From assembly GCA_947260005.1 (NCBI GenBank), contig CAMYOL010000034.1, positions 39,517 to 103,516 on the forward strand: 64,000 bases of DNA, written 5' to 3'. Positions within the stretch are counted from its first letter, which is position 1. The number at the start of each line of letters is the position of its first letter. Below the pieces are notes generated by a model. The model had not been told where the DNA came from and did not search any database. It saw only the letters and a program-made list of their open reading frames with translations. Positions 10,117-18,374 of this stretch are shown piece after piece. The translations under genes and the position numbers were made by a program. This DNA comes from an uncultured Ectothiorhodospiraceae bacterium. Its GTDB lineage: Bacteria; Pseudomonadota; Gammaproteobacteria; UBA6429; Thiohalophilaceae.

Positions 10117-10203
10117 ATGCAACCTCTATTCAACACAGCTCGTTTCAATCCTGTTCAGGCCTATTTTGGTCTGGAACTCCTCCTGCCCAGTGGGGCAGCA
10201 TAA
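10117..10203 (+). CDS. Leucine-rich leader peptide upstream of leuA
   Basis: A 28-codon reading frame, MQPLFNTARFNPVQAYFGLE followed by LLLPSGAA and TAA. Four of the five codons in the LELLL run (CTG GAA CTC CTC CTG) encode leucine, directly ahead of the gene for the first leucine-specific enzyme. This is the hallmark of a translation-sensing leader, where a ribosome starved for leucyl-tRNA stalls on the leucine codons. The stalling codons run into a stem, CTGCCC/GGGCAG (10183-10198). The ATG lies at the predicted transcription start, so the peptide would be translated from a leaderless message. The function is inferred from position and codon content. Confidence 0.7.
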   Translation: MQPLFNTARFNPVQAYFGLELLLPSGAA

Positions 10204-10308
10204 TTTAATACCAGCGCGCGAGCGCACCCCGGCAAATTTAGGACTAATTCAATCAAACGAATTCAGTAGAACGAATCCACATCCAGTTGGATGATGAGGA
10301 GTAATGTG
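10183..10308 (+). promoter_or_regulatory. leuA leader RNA region
   Basis: This part contains a hairpin CTGCCC-AGTG-GGGCAG (10183-10198) overlapping the end of the leader peptide. About 80 bases without a clear U-tracted terminator follow, then a small hairpin CATCC-AGTT-GGATG (10280-10293) just before the leuA ribosome-binding site AGGAG (10297-10301). Because I see no intrinsic terminator, control could act on leuA translation or through Rho. This is inference from sequence only. Confidence 0.45.
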
Positions 10309-11856
10309 ATGAGCGATCCATTAATAATATTTGATACCACCTTGCGTGACGGCGAGCAAAGCCCTGGCGCTTCAATGACGAAGGAAGAAAAGGTGCGTAT
10401 TGCCAAAAGTCTTGAGCGCATGCATGTTGATGTGATTGAGGCGGGATTTCCGATTGCCAGCCATGGTGACTTTGAGTCAGTGCATGCGGTGGCGAGTGTG
10501 ATTAAAGACAGCACCGTGTGTGGGCTTGCCCGGGCCCTGGATAAAGATATTGAGCGTGCCGGTGAGGCAATTAAACCTGCTAATTCGGGTCGCATTCATA
10601 CCTTTATCGCCACATCTCCAATCCATATGAAAATGAAGTTACGTATGGAGCCGGATCAAGTGGTCGAACAGGCGGTGGCCGCAGTCAAAAAGGCACGCCA
10701 ATATACCGATAACGTTGAGTTTTCACCGGAAGACGCGGGACGTTCTGACCCGGATTTTTTATGTCGAATCCTGGAAGCGGTGATTGATGCCGGTGCGGGG
10801 ACCTTAAATATCCCAGATACGGTCGGTTATAACGTACCGGAACAATTCGGTGCGTTGATAAAGGACTTGCGAGAGCGAATACCGAATTCAGATAAGGCCA
10901 TTTTTTCGGTGCACTGTCACAATGATCTGGGATTAGCCGTCGCGAATTCATTGTCCGCAGTGATGAATGGTGCCCGCCAGGTCGAATGTACCATTAATGG
11001 TTTAGGTGAACGCGCCGGTAATGCATCGTTGGAAGAGATCGTGATGGCGGTAAAAACGCGCAAAGATATCTTCCCCTGTAATGTCGATCATTTGGATACT
11101 ACTCATATCGTCGCCAGTTCTCGATTGGTTTCCGGGATTACCGGTTTTGCGGTGCAACCCAATAAAGCGATCGTTGGAGCAAATGCCTTTGCCCATGAAT
11201 CGGGTATTCATCAGGATGGTGTTTTAAAAAATCGCGAGACTTACGAAATCATGCGAGCCCAGGACGTTGGTTGGAGTGACAATCGAATGGTATTGGGTAA
11301 ACACTCGGGTCGAAATGCATTTAAAACTCGCTTAAAAGAATTAGGTGTTGAGTTCGACTCGGAAACCGAACTGAATGAAACCTTCGCGCGATTTAAAGAC
11401 CTGGCCGATAAAAAACATGAGATCTATGATGACGATCTTCAAGCCTTAGTGACCGAAGTTAACTTAGAAGCAGAGAATGAAAATATTCGCCTGGTTTCCT
11501 TACGAGTGTGTTCTGAAACCGGAGAGACACCACAGGCTGAAATTACGGTAGAAGCAAAAGACCAGGAATATTCTGCTACGGCGACAGGTGGAGGCCCGGT
11601 TGATGCTGCGTTTAAAGCTTTAGAATCTATATTCCATAGTGGCAGTGAGTTGTTACTGTATTCGGTAAATAATATAACCAGTGGCACTGACTCTCAGGGC
11701 GAAGTAACCGCGCGACTTAAAAAAGAGGGTCGGATTGTAAATGGTCAGGGTGCGGATACTGATATTGTTATTGCCTCAGCGAAAGCCTATATCAATGCGC
11801 TTAATAAGATACAGGCGGATGTCGAACGTGCCCATCCTCAAACAGGTGACGTATAG
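10309..11856 (+). CDS. leuA: 2-Isopropylmalate synthase
   Basis: A 515-residue enzyme that condenses 2-ketoisovalerate with acetyl-CoA, the committed step of leucine synthesis. The ATG at 10309 is chosen because AGGAG ends seven bases before it; two ATGs 15 and 18 bases upstream lack a site. The TIM-barrel catalytic domain opens with [16 protein letters not shown] (Arg13, Asp14) and carries the metal-binding HCHNDLG (His202, His204, Asn205, Asp206). The C-terminal third is the LeuA allosteric domain for leucine feedback inhibition. Its length matches E. coli LeuA (523). A strong terminator overlaps its stop codon. Confidence 0.97.
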   Translation: MSDPLIIFDTTLRDGEQSPGASMTKEEKVRIAKSLERMHVDVIEAGFPIASHGDFESVHAVASVIKDSTVCGLARALDKDIERAGEAIKPANSGRIHTFIATSPIHMKMKLRMEPDQVVEQAVAAVKKARQYTDNVEFSPEDAGRSDPDFLCRILEAVIDAGAGTLNIPDTVGYNVPEQFGALIKDLRERIPNSDKAIFSVHCHNDLGLAVANSLSAVMNGARQVECTINGLGERAGNASLEEIVMAVKTRKDIFPCNVDHLDTTHIVASSRLVSGITGFAVQPNKAIVGANAFAHESGIHQDGVLKNRETYEIMRAQDVGWSDNRMVLGKHSGRNAFKTRLKELGVEFDSETELNETFARFKDLADKKHEIYDDDLQALVTEVNLEAENENIRLVSLRVCSETGETPQAEITVEAKDQEYSATATGGGPVDAAFKALESIFHSGSELLLYSVNNITSGTDSQGEVTARLKKEGRIVNGQGADTDIVIASAKAYINALNKIQADVERAHPQTGDV

Positions 11857-11869
11857 TCACCTGTTTTTT
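11843..11869 (+). terminator. Intrinsic terminator of leuA
   Basis: A perfect 8-bp stem, CAGGTGAC (11843-11850) and GTCACCTG (11856-11863), is followed by six T (11864-11869). The leuA stop codon TAG sits in the loop. This ends the leader-leuA unit. Confidence 0.93.
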
Positions 11870-12058
11870 CAACAAATTATAATTTTATTGATGACTTGAA
11901 TTTTCCAGTTTAATTAAACTGGGATTTTCTTTTTAAAATTTAATTTAAATCTTAAAATCTTATATTCTAAAGTTATTTAGTCGTGATCCGTTACAAAAAG
12001 TGATTATAAGACTATTGTTAGATCAGGTTTAACAAAGTGATCATTATTGGAGGATGCT

Positions 12059-12793
12059 ATGTCAGATATACAGGTCGGTGAATTACATCTGGATATTCGG
12101 CCAGATGGCCAGCTAAACAATGTTGGTGATTGGAGCATTGACGTTGCGCGAGCGTTAGCTGAGCGTGAGCATTTATCATTGACCGATGCGCATATCGAAA
12201 TCATCGATGTAATGCGATCGTACTATAATAAATACAACATCTCGCCGATTAAAAAATTACTCAAAAAAGAACTTACAGAACGCTTTGATGAAAGCAAGGC
12301 AAATGATGATTACTTAAATAACCTGTTTCCCCATGATGTTATGTATCAGGGTATTCGCCTGGCCGGATTACCTGCTCCAATGTTAGATGCTGAGCTGGAA
12401 CCGGCTAATCATATTCAAAAAGCTAAAAACCCGTCTTCGACCTCACATTTTTTATCTGAATTTGAATTTAGTGGAAAAACATATAAGGTTTATCCAAAAG
12501 GAAATCTTGTCAACCCGTCTGAATGGACTGAAGAGCTGGGTGTGCATATGGCACAAAAAGAAGGTCTTTCCTTAAACAACGATCATTGGGAAGTGATCCA
12601 TTATTTACGCGATTTTTATTTTAAATATGGCATCACACCGATGGTTAAATTACTGATGAAAAATATGCGTCAGCAGCTGGGTAAACATAAAAGTAGCGAG
12701 GCATACTTATATGATCTTTTCCCGGGGGGGCCTGCACGTCAAGGTTCACGCATCGCCGGTTTGCCAGCCCCGCAAGGTTGTATTGACCCTTAA
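12059..12793 (+). CDS. Fused double DsrC/TusE-family sulfur-relay protein
   Basis: A 244-residue protein made of two tandem DsrC/TusE-like domains (about 5-109 and 133-244); single-domain family members are near 110 residues. The second domain keeps the family signatures NNDHWEVIHYLRDFYFKYG and LFPGGPARQGSRIAGLPAPQ, and the C-terminal acceptor cysteine (Cys241). The second cysteine of true DsrC, eleven residues earlier, is Ser230, so it resembles TusE/single-cysteine DsrC-like proteins. The first domain ends in LFPHDVMYQGIRLAGLPAPM with no cysteine; Cys241 is the only one in the protein. Such proteins carry persulfide sulfur between donors and acceptors. The ATG at 12059 has GGAGG five bases upstream. 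It stands alone between leuA and udg, with no tus or dsr neighbours, so its partners are unknown. Confidence 0.88.
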   Translation: MSDIQVGELHLDIRPDGQLNNVGDWSIDVARALAEREHLSLTDAHIEIIDVMRSYYNKYNISPIKKLLKKELTERFDESKANDDYLNNLFPHDVMYQGIRLAGLPAPMLDAELEPANHIQKAKNPSSTSHFLSEFEFSGKTYKVYPKGNLVNPSEWTEELGVHMAQKEGLSLNNDHWEVIHYLRDFYFKYGITPMVKLLMKNMRQQLGKHKSSEAYLYDLFPGGPARQGSRIAGLPAPQGCIDP

Positions 12794-13023
12794 TTTAAAT
12801 TGGCAACTTAATTTTTTATGTTATTAGATCAAGACGTGTAAGCTTATTTTCCTGAAAGTGACGGGGTTAATATCTTATTGAGCCATTGCGATTTATTAAA
12901 CCCATGATTAATAATTGACCATATTATTTTCCCAAAATAGTTAATATGGGTTATCTTGTGTGATATTTCCAAATAGATGAAATCAGGTACAATATTACTA
13001 AGCAAAGCTTAGGAGTTGCCGTT

Positions 13024-13743
13024 TTGGCCCTAAATGCACAACAACAGGCCTATTTAGGTACCATGGGGATTAGCTTATATCAGTCCCAGGCTGCCATCGA
13101 TCCTGCTATGGCTGATCGGGCGAACAGTAATGAATCAATCAGCAGACAATCCCCTGGAAGTCAGCCTGTCGATCTACACTCATTAGGTTGGGCTGATTTA
13201 GCTGATCAAGTTAGCACCTGTGTTGCATGTGAGTTACATCAGGGGCGTAAACAAACAGTCTTCGGAGTGGGTAGTCAACAGGCCGATTTGTTGGTTATTG
13301 GTGAAGCGCCGGGTGCTGAAGAGGATCGCCAGGGAGAACCATTTGTTGGTCGTGCCGGACAGTTGCTGAATGAAATGTTAAAGGCCATTGGTTTTAACCG
13401 GAGCCAGATATATATAGCAAACATTTTAAAGTGTCGTCCACCCAATAACCGAGATCCTAAACCAGAAGAAGCGGAGCTTTGTGTACAATACTTATACCGT
13501 CAGATTGATTTACTTCAGCCAAAATTGATACTGGCCGTCGGTCGAATTGCCGCGCAACGATTGTTAAACACGAATATGACCCTGGCAAAACTGCGTTCGA
13601 AGGTACACGAGTTGAAAGAAACGCAGACCCCGTTTATTGTTACTTATCACCCGGCCTATTTATTACGTGCCCCAACAGAAAAACGAAAAGCCTGGGAAGA
13701 TTTATTATTTGCGAAACATGCACTGGAAAATTCGGGCGTATAA
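13024..13743 (+). CDS. Uracil-DNA glycosylase, family 4 (iron-sulfur)
   Basis: A 239-residue protein that removes uracil from DNA in base-excision repair. The catalytic domain (about 60-235) shows the family 4 motifs [20 protein letters not shown] (residues 93-112) and TYHPAYLLR near the C-terminus. The four cysteines of the [4Fe-4S] cluster are Cys66, Cys69, Cys137 and Cys153. The first 55 residues are a low-complexity extension common in proteobacterial members. The start is TTG at 13024, supported by AGGAG (13011-13015); a weak -10, TACAAT, lies at about 12979. It sits upstream of rimI, an arrangement often seen in gammaproteobacteria. Confidence 0.93.
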   Translation: MALNAQQQAYLGTMGISLYQSQAAIDPAMADRANSNESISRQSPGSQPVDLHSLGWADLADQVSTCVACELHQGRKQTVFGVGSQQADLLVIGEAPGAEEDRQGEPFVGRAGQLLNEMLKAIGFNRSQIYIANILKCRPPNNRDPKPEEAELCVQYLYRQIDLLQPKLILAVGRIAAQRLLNTNMTLAKLRSKVHELKETQTPFIVTYHPAYLLRAPTEKRKAWEDLLFAKHALENSGV

Positions 13744-13757
13744 TACAAACTAAAATT

Positions 13758-14246
13758 ATGAGTGCAGTAATAACGCCAAGAAACGGCTTACGCCAAATGA
13801 CTGAGGACGATTTAGAGGCCGTCGCTGCGATTGAGTCGGCATCGTATCCTTTTCCATGGACACTTGGGATTTTTCGTGACTGTTTACAGGTTGGTTATAG
13901 CTGTCGTGTATACGAAATCGATAATGATGTTGTAGCCTATGCTGTAATGTCGATAGGTGCAGGGGAAGCGCATATCCTAACATTGGTAGTGCGTGAAGAT
14001 TGTCGCAACAGTGGTCTTGGCAGTATGTTTATGCAACATATGCTAAATATCGCTAAGCAACATCGTGTAGAAACTATGTTACTCGAAGTTCGTCCTTCAA
14101 ACCCGAGTGCCATACGGTTGTACCGTAAACTGGGCTTTAATGAACTTGGTGTCCGTCCTGATTACTACCCAGCTGAAAATGGCCGTGAAGATGCGATTAT
14201 TATGGCGTTACAATTTGATATACCTTCCAATCTACGTTCTATTTAA
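13758..14246 (+). CDS. rimI: Ribosomal-protein-S18-alanine N-acetyltransferase
   Basis: A 162-residue GNAT acetyltransferase. The acetyl-CoA loop VVREDCRNSGLGS (about 79-91), the substrate motif LLEVRPSNPSAIRLYRKLGF and the C-terminal RPDYYPAENGREDAIIM are diagnostic of RimI, which acetylates the N-terminal alanine of ribosomal protein S18. It begins 14 bases after the uracil-DNA glycosylase stop, and its own stop shares a base with the next start codon, so the three genes are probably one operon. The length is slightly above E. coli RimI (148). Confidence 0.93.
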   Translation: MSAVITPRNGLRQMTEDDLEAVAAIESASYPFPWTLGIFRDCLQVGYSCRVYEIDNDVVAYAVMSIGAGEAHILTLVVREDCRNSGLGSMFMQHMLNIAKQHRVETMLLEVRPSNPSAIRLYRKLGFNELGVRPDYYPAENGREDAIIMALQFDIPSNLRSI

Positions 14247-15052
14247 TGCATCAGCTTCCTAATTTGAAACAACTTATCGAGATAGTTCGTGCTGCGGCGA
14301 TGCATGAGTTATTGCCGCGTTTTCATAGCCATGCTAAACGCATCGCCAGTGATGAAAAAAGCGATAGCAGTATCATTACTGAAGCTGATTTAGCGATGCA
14401 GAAAACGTTGCATGAAAGATTCAGTATCCATTGGCCTGAGATTACCTTTTTAGGTGAAGAAATGCCTAAACAGCAGCAACAGGCAATTCTAAGGGACAAT
14501 ACCAACGGAGTGTGGGTTGTTGATCCCATTGATGGTACCTCAAACTATAGTCTGGGTATTCCGTACTATTCTGTATCTGTTGCTCTGGTCAAAGAAGCTA
14601 AAATCCAGTTAGCGGTTGTTTATGATCCCAGTCGGGATGAATGCTTTTCAGCACAATTTGGTAAGGGGGCATTTTTAAATGATACTCGCCTGACCTTATC
14701 TGATGTCAAGGATGTTAGCGACATTCAGACTGGGCTGGTCGATTTTAAACGTTTGTCCCCTGAATTAGCACAAAAAATTGTCGCTAATCCGCCGTATCGC
14801 TCTCAACGTAGTTTTGGTTCCGTGGCGCTGGATTGGTGTTGGATTGCTGCGGCCAGAGGCGATGTCTATGTTCATGGAAAACAGAATCTTTGGGACTATT
14901 GTGCCGGCGCATTAATATTATCAGAAGCAGGCGGTTATGATTCAACATTGGACGGCGACCCTGTATTTAATTGCTCTCTCAATCCTCGTTCGGCCGTGCT
15001 TGCGATAAATGAATCAATTTATCGACAGTGGTTTGACTTTTTATCCTCTTAA
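14246..15052 (+). CDS. Inositol monophosphatase-family phosphatase
   Basis: A 268-residue Mg2+-dependent phosphatase of the IMPase/CysQ superfamily. Metal-binding motifs are present: GEE at 70-72, DPIDGTSNY at 93-101 (usually DPIDGTTNF), and LWDYCAGALILSEAGG near residue 211. Members hydrolyse inositol phosphates, 3'-phosphoadenosine 5'-phosphate or fructose bisphosphate; sequence alone does not separate these here. The ATG overlaps the rimI stop by one base. Its conserved residues suggest an active enzyme. Confidence 0.85.
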   Translation: MHQLPNLKQLIEIVRAAAMHELLPRFHSHAKRIASDEKSDSSIITEADLAMQKTLHERFSIHWPEITFLGEEMPKQQQQAILRDNTNGVWVVDPIDGTSNYSLGIPYYSVSVALVKEAKIQLAVVYDPSRDECFSAQFGKGAFLNDTRLTLSDVKDVSDIQTGLVDFKRLSPELAQKIVANPPYRSQRSFGSVALDWCWIAAARGDVYVHGKQNLWDYCAGALILSEAGGYDSTLDGDPVFNCSLNPRSAVLAINESIYRQWFDFLSS

Positions 15053-15121
15053 CCTGCTCTAATCTCTGGTACAATCCGGCCAGAAAATTTGAACGACCTA
15101 AGTAATCTAGCGAGATTGAGC

Positions 15122-16702
15122 ATGGCAGTATATCAACAGGAAATGGCGCGGCGTCGTACCTTTGCGATCATTTCTCACCCTGATGCGGGTAAAACTACCT
15201 TAACTGAAAAGTTATTACTCTATGGTGGTGCTATTCAGATGGCAGGAACCGTTAAAGGCCGTAAGGCGGATCGTCATGCAACGTCTGACTGGATGGAACT
15301 GGAAAAAGAACGGGGAATTTCTGTGACTTCAGCGGTAATGCAATTTCCCTATGGCGATAACATTGTTAACCTGCTTGATACACCAGGCCATGAAGATTTT
15401 TCAGAAGACACTTATCGCACCTTAACGGCCGTTGACTCTGCATTGATGGTAATAGACTGTGCGAAAGGTGTAGAAGACCGTACCATCAAACTGATGGATG
15501 TATGTCGTTTGCGTGATACGCCGATTATGACCTTCATCAACAAGCTCGATCGTGAAGGCCGCGATCCGATGGAGCTGCTTGATGAAGTTGAAGACATCCT
15601 AAAAATTAAATGTGCCCCCATTACCTGGCCGATCGGTATGGGTAAATCATTAAAGGGTGTTTACCATATATTACAGAACAAGATTCATCTATTTAGTGCC
15701 ACACATGGCGGTAAAATCCAGAGCGGAGAGACTATTGAAGGTCTGGATGATCCTCGTCTGGATGAGTTACTGGGTGCGAATGCACAGGAGTTTCGCGATG
15801 AAATCGAACTTGTGCAGGGTGCCAGCCATGAATTCGATCTCGATGCGTATCTTGTCGGAGAATTAACGCCGGTATTCTTCGGTTCGGCGATTAATAATTT
15901 TGGGATTAATGAGTTGCTTGATTATTTTGTGGAGATTGCCCCTCAGCCGCAACCCAGGCAAACCGATCAACGAATGGTTGATTCCAGTGAAGAAAAATTT
16001 TCAGGCTTTGTATTTAAAATCCAGGCGAATATGGATCCACAGCATCGTGATCGTGTGGCTTTTTTACGTGTGTGTTCAGGTACCTATAACAAGGGTATGA
16101 AGGTTCATCAGGTGCGCCTGGGTAAAGATGTAAAAATTGCCAATGCGACCACCTTCATGGCGAGTGAAAGAGAAAATATTGAGCTTGCCTATGCCGGTGA
16201 TATTATTGGTTTGCATAATCACGGTACGATTCAGATTGGTGATACCTTTACTGAGGGCGAATCATTAAAGTTCACCGGTATTCCTAACTTTGCCCCGGAA
16301 TTATTTCGCCGCGTGCAATTAAAAGATCCTCTACGCATGAAAGCGTTACAAAAAGGTCTCGACCAGTTAAGTGAAGAGGGTGCCTCACAAGTCTTTCGAC
16401 CAATAAATAATAACCAGATTGTCGTGGGGGCGGTGGGTATCCTGCAATTTGATGTCGTGGCCTTTCGTTTAAAAGCAGAGTATAACGTTGAATGTATGTT
16501 TGAAGCGGTAAATGTGAATACCGCACGTTGGGTAACTTGTGACGATGAAAAAAAACTCGAAGAGTTTAAACGCAAGGCAAGTGACAATTTAGCTATTGAT
16601 GCTGGCGGTAGCTTAACTTATCTGGCACCGACACGAGTCAATCTTGATTTAACCATAGAACGTTGGCCTGAAATCGAATTTCATGCCACTCGTGAGCACT
16701 AA
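15122..16702 (+). CDS. prfC: Peptide chain release factor 3 (RF3 GTPase)
   Basis: A 526-residue translational GTPase that removes RF1/RF2 from the ribosome after peptide release. The ATG at 15122 gives [20 protein letters not shown], in register with E. coli RF3; a TTG 33 bases upstream would add residues with no family counterpart. The G1 loop is [10 protein letters not shown] (18-27), G3 is [11 protein letters not shown] and G4 is [11 protein letters not shown]; the domain II and C-terminal EF-G III-like parts follow. RF3 is dispensable in E. coli. A gap of 136 bases follows; it contains a short inverted repeat ACCCTT/AAGGGT near 16712-16732 without a U tract. Confidence 0.96.
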   Translation: MAVYQQEMARRRTFAIISHPDAGKTTLTEKLLLYGGAIQMAGTVKGRKADRHATSDWMELEKERGISVTSAVMQFPYGDNIVNLLDTPGHEDFSEDTYRTLTAVDSALMVIDCAKGVEDRTIKLMDVCRLRDTPIMTFINKLDREGRDPMELLDEVEDILKIKCAPITWPIGMGKSLKGVYHILQNKIHLFSATHGGKIQSGETIEGLDDPRLDELLGANAQEFRDEIELVQGASHEFDLDAYLVGELTPVFFGSAINNFGINELLDYFVEIAPQPQPRQTDQRMVDSSEEKFSGFVFKIQANMDPQHRDRVAFLRVCSGTYNKGMKVHQVRLGKDVKIANATTFMASERENIELAYAGDIIGLHNHGTIQIGDTFTEGESLKFTGIPNFAPELFRRVQLKDPLRMKALQKGLDQLSEEGASQVFRPINNNQIVVGAVGILQFDVVAFRLKAEYNVECMFEAVNVNTARWVTCDDEKKLEEFKRKASDNLAIDAGGSLTYLAPTRVNLDLTIERWPEIEFHATREH

Positions 16703-16838
16703 AAAATTTTGTACCCTTCGCGAAGCAAAGGGTGACAGCAAGAGAGCGAGTTAAGGCGGCCATGGGTTGAGAGTTTTTCTTAACAATTACTGATTTTATT
16801 AATTTTGAGTTAATAATTCTGGAGTATATGATTTTACT

Positions 16839-17600
16839 GTGGAAGTCGTAATTGGAAATATTATGGAAGCGCTTTTTATGCCGCCTGGGTTGATGCTAAT
16901 TTTAGTCTTCACTGGTTGGTTGGTAAAAAAGCGTTATTCTAAAACGGGACGGAGCTTGATCGTGATTGGTTTGGCTCAATTGATATTATTAAGTATGCCC
17001 CTTGTTTCAAATTCTTTGATTCAACAATATGAAACACAGTCGGCCTTGACGACTGAACAAATCGAAAATACCACAGCCGAAGCAATTGTGATTCTTGGTG
17101 GTGGACATTATTTTAATGCCCCTGAATATTTGCAAGACAGTGTTTCAACCCGCGCACTTGAACGCCTGCGCTATGGTGTTCACTTATACCGCATCACTCA
17201 ACTACCTGTGTTGGTCGCTGGGGGAAGTGTATATTCATCGCGTATAGCAGAATCTGAGACGATGAAAAACTTTCTGGAGACAGATTGTAAGGTTAAGGTA
17301 AGGTGGACAGAAACTAAAAGTCGCACAACGTATGAAAATGCGTTTGAGACCGAAAAGATACTGCGCGAGGAAAAAATCAGTGACATATTACTGGTCACTC
17401 AAGCCTGGCATATGCCTCGTGCTAAAGAGGCATTTGAACAACATGGCTTTACTGTTACCGCTGCACCCGTCGGATTTCATACTGAGTCTGATCAACCCTT
17501 TATCTTGGGCCTGATCCCAAGTACCTCCGGGCTTCACACTACAGGCCTGCTGTGGCGCGAGTATATTGCTCGATTTTGGTATCGGTTAGTTAAGTATTAA
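16839..17600 (+). CDS. ElyC/YdcF-type DUF218 envelope protein
   Basis: A 253-residue protein with two N-terminal membrane segments (about 10-30 and 42-58). A DUF218 domain follows, with AEAIVILGGGHYF, the ALERLRYGVHLYR helix and LLVTQAWHMPRAKEAFEQHG. E. coli ElyC has the same architecture and helps maintain envelope integrity during peptidoglycan/lipid carrier metabolism. The N-terminal VIGN followed by PPGLM aligns with ElyC, which supports the GTG at 16839, although an ATG at 16863 with GGA upstream is an alternative. GGAG at 16821-16824 lies rather far (14 bases) from the GTG. The family is sure; equivalence to ElyC is likely. Confidence 0.8.
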   Translation: MEVVIGNIMEALFMPPGLMLILVFTGWLVKKRYSKTGRSLIVIGLAQLILLSMPLVSNSLIQQYETQSALTTEQIENTTAEAIVILGGGHYFNAPEYLQDSVSTRALERLRYGVHLYRITQLPVLVAGGSVYSSRIAESETMKNFLETDCKVKVRWTETKSRTTYENAFETEKILREEKISDILLVTQAWHMPRAKEAFEQHGFTVTAAPVGFHTESDQPFILGLIPSTSGLHTTGLLWREYIARFWYRLVKY

Positions 17601-17690
17601 ATTACGTTTCTGCAGAGATGCCTGTGATGCTCCTAAAACGCAGAAATAAACAAGATCAGCCATTTCTTACAAGATTTTTCTAAATAAACC

Positions 17691-17742
17691 TTGCATTAAT
17701 GAACAGTGTTCACTATTCTTGGTCTTAATTAAACACTGTTCA
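17691..17742 (+). promoter_or_regulatory. tetR promoter with two TetR-type operator boxes
   Basis: A -35 TTGCAT (17691-17696) and -10 TATTCT (17714-17719) with a 17-base spacer. Box 1, TGAACAGTGTTCA (17700-17712), is a perfect palindrome filling the spacer. Box 2, TAAACACTGTTCA (17730-17742), is a close copy in the opposite orientation, centred 30 bp downstream (about three helical turns), at the expected start of transcription. Paired palindromes over the gene's own promoter are what an autorepressed TetR gene shows. Binding is inferred. Confidence 0.7.
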
Positions 17743-17762
17743 GAATATTAGAGGAAGTTGAT

Positions 17763-18365
17763 ATGGCGCGTCGAAGTGATCACAGTCGTGAAGAGATACA
17801 GCATATGGCAGTGGCGGCGGCGATTACGATTTTGAACGAGCAAGGCGTGACTGGGCTATCCGCCCGTAAGGTGGCCAAATCCATTGGCTACACCGTTGGC
17901 ACGCTCTATTTAGTCTTTAAGAACCTCGACGAGCTGCTTTTATATGTAAATGCTGCCACACTCGATGAGCTGCATCAGGCCATCACGGAGGAGGCAAAAA
18001 TCCATACAGATCCAACTCTTTCATTAAAATCAATGGCATTAGCATATCTCCACTACGCACAACAGAACTCGGCCCGCTGGTCATTGTTATTTTCACATCA
18101 GCTGCCTGACGGACAATTATTGCCTGACTGGTTCGAACAAAAAATCATCACAGTCTTTGATGGCGTTATGAAGCCTCTGCAACAAATACAGCCGGATGTA
18201 AATGAACAAGCCGTGCTGCAGGCAACACGGGAGTTATGGAGCGGGGTGCACGGAGCCTGTGATTTAGGATTGAGTAATAAACTCAATATGGGGGCTGAAT
18301 TTGAGATTGAGGCATTAATCGAGTCATTTGTTGAAAATTATTTATTTGGCTTTGCAAAGGTTTAA
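17763..18365 (+). CDS. TetR/AcrR family transcriptional regulator
   Basis: A 200-residue repressor with the N-terminal helix-turn-helix (about 12-58), seen in GVTGLSARKVAKSIGYTVGTLYLVFKN. The divergent C-terminal helical domain (60-200) is where a ligand would bind. GAGGAAG ends five bases before the ATG. Two palindromic boxes lie in its promoter. The aas gene starts ten bases after the stop, so TetR and aas are probably co-transcribed and autoregulated together; a fatty acid or lysophospholipid ligand would fit that context, but this is a guess. Confidence 0.88.
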   Translation: MARRSDHSREEIQHMAVAAAITILNEQGVTGLSARKVAKSIGYTVGTLYLVFKNLDELLLYVNAATLDELHQAITEEAKIHTDPTLSLKSMALAYLHYAQQNSARWSLLFSHQLPDGQLLPDWFEQKIITVFDGVMKPLQQIQPDVNEQAVLQATRELWSGVHGACDLGLSNKLNMGAEFEIEALIESFVENYLFGFAKV

Positions 18366-18374
18366 GAGGCAGAC

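Noticed and set aside
16703..16838. Terminator after prfC
   Set aside because: The ACCCTT/AAGGGT inverted repeat has no U tract following it, so it was not called as a terminator.
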